Shown here one piece after another: positions 59,261 to 64,000 of a stretch of 64,000 nucleotides of DNA (positions are counted from its first letter, which is position 1; each line of letters starts with the position of its first letter). Where the stretch lies: assembly GCA_964405685.1 (NCBI GenBank), contig CAYOOP010000006.1, positions 1-64,000 on the forward strand. Reading direction: 5' to 3'. A model generated the notes under the pieces. It made no database searches. It had not been told where the DNA came from and saw only the letters and a program-made list of their open reading frames with translations. The DNA comes from CAYOOP01 sp964405685. Lineage in GTDB: Bacteria; Pseudomonadota; Alphaproteobacteria; Rickettsiales; SXRF01. Position numbers and translations under genes: made by a program.

Positions 59261-60295
59261 TTAATGCGCCAATTTAGGCGCAAGCAAATTGCCATTTACC
59301 AGCGTTTCGGCGATTTGCACGGCATTTAAGGCCGCGCCTTTACGTAAATTGTCGGAGACGATCCACAAATTAAGCCCATGCTTCACTGTTTTGTCCTCGC
59401 GGATGCGGGAAACGAATACGTCATCGTCGCCGGAACATTCCGCCGGGGTAGTATACCCACCGTTTTTATGTTCATCCACCACACGCACGCCCTTGGCCTT
59501 GCTGAGAATGTCTCGTGCTTCTTTCGCCGAAAGTGGCTTTTCAAATTCAATGTTGACGGATTCAGAGTGACCCACAAACACCGGCACACGCACGCAAGTC
59601 GCGGAAACGGCGATGTTGGCACCCATGATTTTCCTGGTTTCCTCCATCATTTTCCACTCTTCCTTGGTGTTTCCGTCGTCCATAAATACGTCAATGTGCG
59701 GGATCACGTTAAACGCAATCCGCTTGCTGAATTTCACCGCGGGTTTCGGGTCATTCATATAGATACCCTTGGTCTGGTCATAGAGCTCATCCATCCCTTC
59801 TTTGCCCGCACCAGAGACGGATTGGTAGGTCGAAACCACCACGCGCTTGATCGTTGCCGCATCATGCAAAGGTTTTAACGCCACGACCATCTGAATCGTC
59901 GAGCAATTGGGGTTGGCGATAATGTTGGTTTTGCGGAAATCTTTGAGTGCTGCTGCATTCACCTCCGGCACCACCAGCGGTACATCTTTCTCCATACGAA
60001 ATTGCGAGGTGTTATCAATCACCACCGCGCCCGCCGCCGCAGCTTTCGGCGCGAAGATTTTGGAGATGGAAGAACCGGCCGAGGAAAGCACAATGTCGAC
60101 ATCCGAAAAATCGAAATCATCGAGCGCTTGCACCGTCAAAATCTCATCTTCCCCGAAGCTCACCTCTTTGCCTTTGGAATTTTTCGACGCCAGCGCCACC
60201 ACTTCCCGGTGCGGAAATTGGCGCTCGGCCAGGATTTTCAACATTTCTCGGCCCACATTCCCCGTGGCGCCCACAACTGCAATTTTATACGGCAT
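59261..60295 (-). CDS. asd: Aspartate-semialdehyde dehydrogenase
   Basis: A 344-residue NADPH-dependent enzyme making aspartate semialdehyde for lysine, threonine, methionine and diaminopimelate. The Rossmann loop VVGATGNVGREML is at 7-19, the catalytic Cys131 in NPNCSTIQ, and the late substrate residues in HIDVFMDDGNTKEEW. It feeds cell-wall synthesis as well as methionine (metC at 37870). It is monocistronic, with a repeat downstream. Confidence 0.97.
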   Translation of the reverse strand: MPYKIAVVGATGNVGREMLKILAERQFPHREVVALASKNSKGKEVSFGEDEILTVQALDDFDFSDVDIVLSSAGSSISKIFAPKAAAAGAVVIDNTSQFRMEKDVPLVVPEVNAAALKDFRKTNIIANPNCSTIQMVVALKPLHDAATIKRVVVSTYQSVSGAGKEGMDELYDQTKGIYMNDPKPAVKFSKRIAFNVIPHIDVFMDDGNTKEEWKMMEETRKIMGANIAVSATCVRVPVFVGHSESVNIEFEKPLSAKEARDILSKAKGVRVVDEHKNGGYTTPAECSGDDDVFVSRIREDKTVKHGLNLWIVSDNLRKGAALNAVQIAETLVNGNLLAPKLAH

Positions 60296-60391
60296 ATCTC
60301 TCGAGATCTCTTAGGTTTAAAAGGGATGGAACTATACCTCAACATGCACTAAAAGGCAAGGTGGTTCCATATAACAAGGAGTTTAGAGGTT

Positions 60392-60850
60392 ATGTCTGAT
60401 AAAGTGAAATTTCATATTGGCGATATATTGTCGCTACTAATAGGCGAAGTTGTTTCCTCGCCGGATAAGTCTCCGATTGGAGCAGATGGTATACAATGGC
60501 CAGCGCGTGATCACCCGATGGTTGGAGTAATTCAACTGGTTGAACATGCTACAGGCATTGAGATTCCGAAGACGAATGGCCCGTCGGGGCAGGTGTTTTA
60601 TAAACTAGGCGCTGCTGAACAGCAGATTGACCAAGCGCGAGAAGTGCTGGAAATCCAATTCCCTCGACTTGTTGATGTCGAGATACCCGATTTTTCTGGG
60701 AAAAATGCGGAGGCAAGAAAAAATAAGTGGATACAAAAGCTCGAAAAAGAAATAGGGGCGTATCTTGAAGTGGAAAGTGGAAGTTTGCAGCACAGATCCG
60801 CCGAGATTGCTAGAGATATCGCAAAAACTTTAGGCCGTAAATCGCGCTAA
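60392..60850 (+). CDS. Hypothetical protein (152 aa)
   Basis: A soluble protein, MSDKVKFHIGDILSLLIGEV at the start, alpha/beta then a charged helix (ARKNKWIQKLEKEIGAYLEV). I do not recognise it. AAGGAG lies upstream but about 14 bases from the ATG, with AGAGGTT closer. It is A/T-richer than asd and ruvB, which surround it, and faces ruvB head-on three bases away. Confidence 0.6.
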   Translation: MSDKVKFHIGDILSLLIGEVVSSPDKSPIGADGIQWPARDHPMVGVIQLVEHATGIEIPKTNGPSGQVFYKLGAAEQQIDQAREVLEIQFPRLVDVEIPDFSGKNAEARKNKWIQKLEKEIGAYLEVESGSLQHRSAEIARDIAKTLGRKSR

Positions 60851-60853
60851 CGA

Positions 60854-61888
60854 TTATTCCTCCTCAACCCCCAACAATTCCATCTCCCGCTTTGGCGGGG
60901 TGAGTCCCAAATGGGTGAAGGCTTGCGCCGAAAGCACGCGGCCGCGCGGGGTGCGTTGGACGAAGCCGATTTGCAGGAGATAGGGCTCGATGGTTTCTTC
61001 AATCGTATCGCGCTGTTCGGAGAGGCCTGCGGCGATCGTTTCCACACCCACCGGTCCGCCCTGGTAAAACTCGGCGATGTAGCGCAAATAGCGGTGGTCG
61101 GCACTGTCTAACCCTAAATGGTCCACTTCCAGTTTCGAAAGCGCATAATCCGCAAGTTTTCGGGTGATGGCGTTTGAATCTTCCGCCGCCGCAAAATCCC
61201 GCACGCGTTTAAGCAGCCGCACTGCAATCCGCGGCGTGCCGCGCGAACGCTTGGCGATTTCGGCCGCACCGTCGCTCGCAATCGTCGTCGACAGCAACGC
61301 TGCACCGCGCACGATGACTTTTTCCAGATCCGCCACGTCGTAAAATTTAAGCCGTAAGGGTATACCAAACCGGTCGCGCAAAGGGTTGGAAAGCAAACCC
61401 AGCCGCGTGGTCGCGCCCACGAGCGTAAACGGCGGCAATTCAATGCGGATCGAGCGCGCGGCCGGGCCTTCGCCAATCATTACATCGAGCTTGAAATCCT
61501 CCATTGCAGAATAAAGCATTTCTTCGACAGCGACGTTCAAGCGATGGATCTCATCAATAAACAACACATCGCCCTTTTCGAGATTCGTCAGAATCGCGGC
61601 CAGATCGCCTGCTTTGCTCAAAATCGGCCCGGCCGTTGGACGAAATTGCACACCCATTTCATGCGCAATAATCTGTGCAAGCGTCGTTTTCCCTAGGCCC
61701 GGCGGACCATAGAGCAACACGTGGTCGAGCGGCGCATTGCGGCTGGCCGCGGCCTTGATGAACACATTCAAATTATCGCAAGTATCTTTCTGCCCCGTAA
61801 ATTCATGCAGCCGCTGCGGGCGTAAGCTCGTGGCCGCGCCATCCTCTTCGCGGAATGTTGGTGTGGTGAGTGTTGCTGTGTCGTTCAT
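60854..61888 (-). CDS. ruvB: Holliday junction helicase subunit RuvB
   Basis: A 344-residue AAA+ motor that drives branch migration with RuvA. Walker A YGPPGLGKTTLAQ at 60-72, Walker B FIDEIHRL at 110-117, sensor 1 VGATTRLG and the winged-helix domain with the FVQRTPRGR motif. It follows ruvA, but a family B repeat fills the 110-base gap between them, so the normal tight coupling is broken. ruvC is not seen upstream. Confidence 0.98.
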   Translation of the reverse strand: MNDTATLTTPTFREEDGAATSLRPQRLHEFTGQKDTCDNLNVFIKAAASRNAPLDHVLLYGPPGLGKTTLAQIIAHEMGVQFRPTAGPILSKAGDLAAILTNLEKGDVLFIDEIHRLNVAVEEMLYSAMEDFKLDVMIGEGPAARSIRIELPPFTLVGATTRLGLLSNPLRDRFGIPLRLKFYDVADLEKVIVRGAALLSTTIASDGAAEIAKRSRGTPRIAVRLLKRVRDFAAAEDSNAITRKLADYALSKLEVDHLGLDSADHRYLRYIAEFYQGGPVGVETIAAGLSEQRDTIEETIEPYLLQIGFVQRTPRGRVLSAQAFTHLGLTPPKREMELLGVEEE

Positions 61889-61898
61889 GCTTTCCTCC

Positions 61899-61988
61899 CG
61901 TCATTGCGAGGAGGCGAAGCCGACGCGGCAATCCAGTCTTGGGCTTGCATTCTGGATTGCTTCGTCGCGAGCGCTCCTCGCAATGACG
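61899..61988. repeat. Family B repeat between ruvA and ruvB
   Basis: CGTCATTGCGAGGAGGCGAA...GCTCCTCGCAATGACG, the most complete copy of family B, occupying almost the whole ruvA-ruvB gap. It is nearly identical over 66 bases to the copy within the asmA-like gene at 27667. Confidence 0.92.
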
Positions 61989-62000
61989 TGCTGGGATACA

Positions 62001-62606
62001 TCATGCAGCCACCAGATTTTTCAGGCTGCGTTTAATCAACACATCGACCGACGCCTCACCTTCCTGCGCCGCCATCGCCGCTGCGCGATACGCATCCGAA
62101 CGCGTATAGCCGAGGTTGACGAGCGCCGAAACCGCATCCTCAATCGGCATGGCCGGGGCAGGGGCCGCACCTTTTTTCGTCACGATTTTAAATGGTGCGG
62201 TAGGCGCATTCGCGGCTTTATCCTTGAGCTCCATTACAATCCGCTCAGCGAGTTTCGGCCCCACACCGCTGATGTTGCGGAAGGCGGCGACGTCTTTGGC
62301 AACAATCGCGTGCGTCAATTGGTCCGGCGTCAGCTGTCCTAAAATCGCAAGCGCCATGCGCGGGCCGACGCGTTCGACGCCGGTCAGCAAACGGAACCAG
62401 TCGCGCTCCACACTATCTGCAAAACCAAACAAGTGAATGTGGTCTTCGCGAACATGGGTTTCAATGGTGAGTGTGGCAGGCGAACCCTCTGCGAGTTGCG
62501 AACGTAGGCGATTATGTACAAACGCAACATAGCCCACTCCGCCGACATCCAGAATAACGGAGTCATCCGACAGCGAATCCACAATGCCTTTGAGCTTGCC
62601 GATCAT
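62001..62606 (-). CDS. ruvA: Holliday junction subunit RuvA
   Basis: A 201-residue RuvA that binds four-way junctions and loads RuvB. MIGKLKGIVDSLSDD begins the OB fold; the two helix-hairpin-helix motifs are at LLTGVERVGPRMALAIL and FRNISGVGPKLAERIV; the C-terminal RuvB-binding domain ends IKRSLKNLVAA. The start is the ATG giving MIGKLK; a TTG two codons earlier is unneeded. The usual ruvC neighbour is absent here, replaced by a divergent unknown gene. Confidence 0.97.
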   Translation of the reverse strand: MIGKLKGIVDSLSDDSVILDVGGVGYVAFVHNRLRSQLAEGSPATLTIETHVREDHIHLFGFADSVERDWFRLLTGVERVGPRMALAILGQLTPDQLTHAIVAKDVAAFRNISGVGPKLAERIVMELKDKAANAPTAPFKIVTKKGAAPAPAMPIEDAVSALVNLGYTRSDAYRAAAMAAQEGEASVDVLIKRSLKNLVAA

Positions 62607-62729
62607 GGGCAATTTATAGCCGAATACTTAAGTGTCAGCAAGCAGTACCCGACGCATATTTTCCCATGTTATTGGAATTCCAGAGAAAGTTATTGTAGGC
62701 ATGGTAACAAATATGTAGTAATATTTATG

Positions 62730-62735
62730 TATAAT
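62730..62735 (+). promoter_or_regulatory. TATAAT -10 element
   Basis: A perfect TATAAT in an A/T-rich stretch 28 bases before the ATG at 62764. No convincing -35 box lies 16-18 bases upstream. Confidence 0.45.
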
Positions 62736-62763
62736 TCTATACTAAGTAAACAAAGGATTCTGT

Positions 62764-63276
62764 ATGTCTGATCCCGATTTCCAAGGGTGTAGCAAACCTC
62801 GTTCATCTTCTATGAAAGGCCAACGACCGTCTAGTCGTCGAGAAGCAGAGTCTGCTCAAGGTCGAATTCGCGTTCCGTCGCGCACAAACAAAGATACCGA
62901 AATGCGTGATTTACTAAAGCCTCTGATTGATGAGCGCGCTTATTCGAGAGATGAAGTTCGTGTTGTATGTCTAGCGTCAGAGCTTGATTCTAAAGGCAAC
63001 AAAGATGGTATAAAATATCAACGCTTGAATATAAACAGTCTTGCCCAAGAGGTGATGCCTGCGCATTTAGGTCGAAGCGGACATTATCAAACAAGAGTAG
63101 AGAATATTCTTAATGAGAAATGGTCTACAGCCGAGGAAAATGCCAGGAGTCATCGTGAGCTCTTAGAATCTATGCTGGAGATTATGAACATTAAAGATGA
63201 GAAAAAGCAGCAAGTATTAAATCGCTTTGATAGCGTAACAGTATTTAAACAGTCTCAAAGCGCTGTGTATATATAA
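62764..63276 (+). CDS. Hypothetical protein (170 aa)
   Basis: A soluble, charged protein with a Ser/Arg-rich, probably disordered N-terminus (about 1-45: SKPRSSSMKGQRPSSRREAE) and a helical C-terminal part. No family is recognised. AAAGGA precedes the ATG at a good distance, with a TATAAT further up. It is clearly A/T-rich compared with ruvA and dxs and converges with dxs with no gap. Confidence 0.6.
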   Translation: MSDPDFQGCSKPRSSSMKGQRPSSRREAESAQGRIRVPSRTNKDTEMRDLLKPLIDERAYSRDEVRVVCLASELDSKGNKDGIKYQRLNINSLAQEVMPAHLGRSGHYQTRVENILNEKWSTAEENARSHRELLESMLEIMNIKDEKKQQVLNRFDSVTVFKQSQSAVYI

Positions 63277-64000
63277 CTACGCTGCAACTAGCTGTTCTTT
63301 GCAAACAAGTACAATAAGGTGTGCAGCATCCAACCCTGCCTCAGCATATTGCTTTTCCTGCGTGTCGTGTTCCTGGAAGCAATCGGGCAGGGTGAGGGGA
63401 TAAAGTTGCGAACGGCCATCCAGCAGGCCTTCGCGCGCGGCAAACGTCAAAACTTGTGCAGAAAACCCGCCGCTGGCGCCTTCTTCAATTGTAATGACGA
63501 GTTTGTGTGTATTGAGTAGTTTTGTAACGAGCGCTTCGTCCAGCGGCTTGGCAAACCGTGCATCCGCAATGGTGGGTTTGATCCCTTGCTTAGCCAGCAT
63601 TTCCGACGCTTTGAAACATTCCTGCAAACGCGTGCCCAGGCTTAGGAACGCCACATCTTTCCCTTGTTGCACAATGCGCCCTTTGCCGATTTCAAGCACT
63701 TCGCCTTTGGCGGGCAGGGCAACACCTGTGCCTTCACCGCGCGGATAGCGGAAGGCAAACGGGCCTTGGTTATAGGCACACGCCGTCGCCGTCATATGCA
63801 CTAACTCTGCCTCATCACTCGGGCTAGCAACCACCATATTAGGTAGGCAGCACAGATACGCCAAATCAAAACTCCCCGCGTGCGTTGCGCCGTCTGCGCC
63901 CACCAGCCCTGCGCGGTCAATCGCAAAGCGCACGGGTAAATTCTGAATCGCAACGTCATGCACAATCTGGTCGTACGCGCGTTGCAAAAACGTCGAATAA
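63277..64000 (-). CDS. dxs: 1-deoxy-D-xylulose-5-phosphate synthase, C-terminal part
   Basis: The last ~241 residues of Dxs, the thiamine-diphosphate enzyme that starts the MEP isoprenoid pathway; the 5' part runs off the window. Seen: YSTFLQRAYDQIVHDV at the edge, the domain II motif FAIDRAGLVGADGATHAGSFD (substrate-binding His), FRYPRGEGTGV and the transketolase C-terminal domain with TIEEGASGGFSAQVL. Nothing suggests truncation other than the window end. Confidence 0.95.
   Translation of the reverse strand, partial: YSTFLQRAYDQIVHDVAIQNLPVRFAIDRAGLVGADGATHAGSFDLAYLCCLPNMVVASPSDEAELVHMTATACAYNQGPFAFRYPRGEGTGVALPAKGEVLEIGKGRIVQQGKDVAFLSLGTRLQECFKASEMLAKQGIKPTIADARFAKPLDEALVTKLLNTHKLVITIEEGASGGFSAQVLTFAAREGLLDGRSQLYPLTLPDCFQEHDTQEKQYAEAGLDAAHLIVLVCKEQLVAA

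Overview
The window looks like a piece of an alphaproteobacterial chromosome, probably from a draft or metagenome assembly. It has a 100-base N gap at 22651-22750 flanked by a duplicated stretch, and a homopolymer-rich left end. The class call rests on gene order: MerR regulator-ihfA-fabH-plsX-rpmF, tatB-tatC-serS, ppiD/trpE/trpG beside tpiA-secG-pyrG, and an Obg GTPase without the C-terminal OCT domain. I cannot fix the order or family from sequence alone.

Layout: 178-1013 is a phage-type endolysin/holin pair. 1060-7283 is a tightly overlapping + strand run (RNase D-like exonuclease, radA, cvpA, purF, obgE, proB). 7675-10861 is a - strand lipid/IHF block. ftsK and alaS converge near 14.4 kb. 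17325-20622 holds a two-FHA protein and a membrane protein of unknown role, followed by a secreted protein and an APC transporter on the - strand. 23818-29510 is tatB-tatC-serS-aroC-asmA. Then come a membrane pyrophosphatase, a ParDE-type toxin-antitoxin pair and rpsU. 33234-35111 encodes a glycosyltransferase fused to a prolyl 4-hydroxylase. 36303-40718 carries dps, a flavoprotein, a PAS_5 protein, a cystathionine beta-lyase-like enzyme and a polytopic membrane protein. A small membrane protein behind two Pho-box-like sequences follows at 40781. 41020-45967 (- strand) has class I aldolase, trpG, trpE and ppiD; 46171-49462 has tpiA, secG, a receiver protein and pyrG. 49967-54643 has efp, suhB, a Pro/Ala-rich OmpA protein and yebC. 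The right end has tRNA-Asn, a cluster of hairpins, tRNA-Ser, a tail-anchored pseudokinase pair, asd, ruvB, ruvA and the C-terminal part of dxs.

Two things stand out. First, the genome carries several families of short palindromic repeats. They lie between genes and also, in frame, inside conserved genes (alaS four times, asmA twice, aroC, the tatB/tatC junction). They also form the N-terminus of a secreted protein and the C-terminus of a ParE-like toxin. This resembles the behaviour of Rickettsia palindromic elements, but with different sequences. Second, the 625-residue protein at 33234-35111 joins a GlcNAc-transferase domain of the Skp1/GT60 type to a 2-oxoglutarate/Fe(II) prolyl 4-hydroxylase. 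In some protists these two activities act one after the other on one proline, so the fusion suggests a bacterial hydroxyproline-glycosylation enzyme.

Scattered among the housekeeping operons are single, apparently lower-GC genes with no recognisable family (7285, 11033, 22537, 35197, 49478, 50540, 60392, 62764). There is no rRNA, CRISPR array or intact insertion sequence in the window, and no gene-free stretch longer than about 260 bases.
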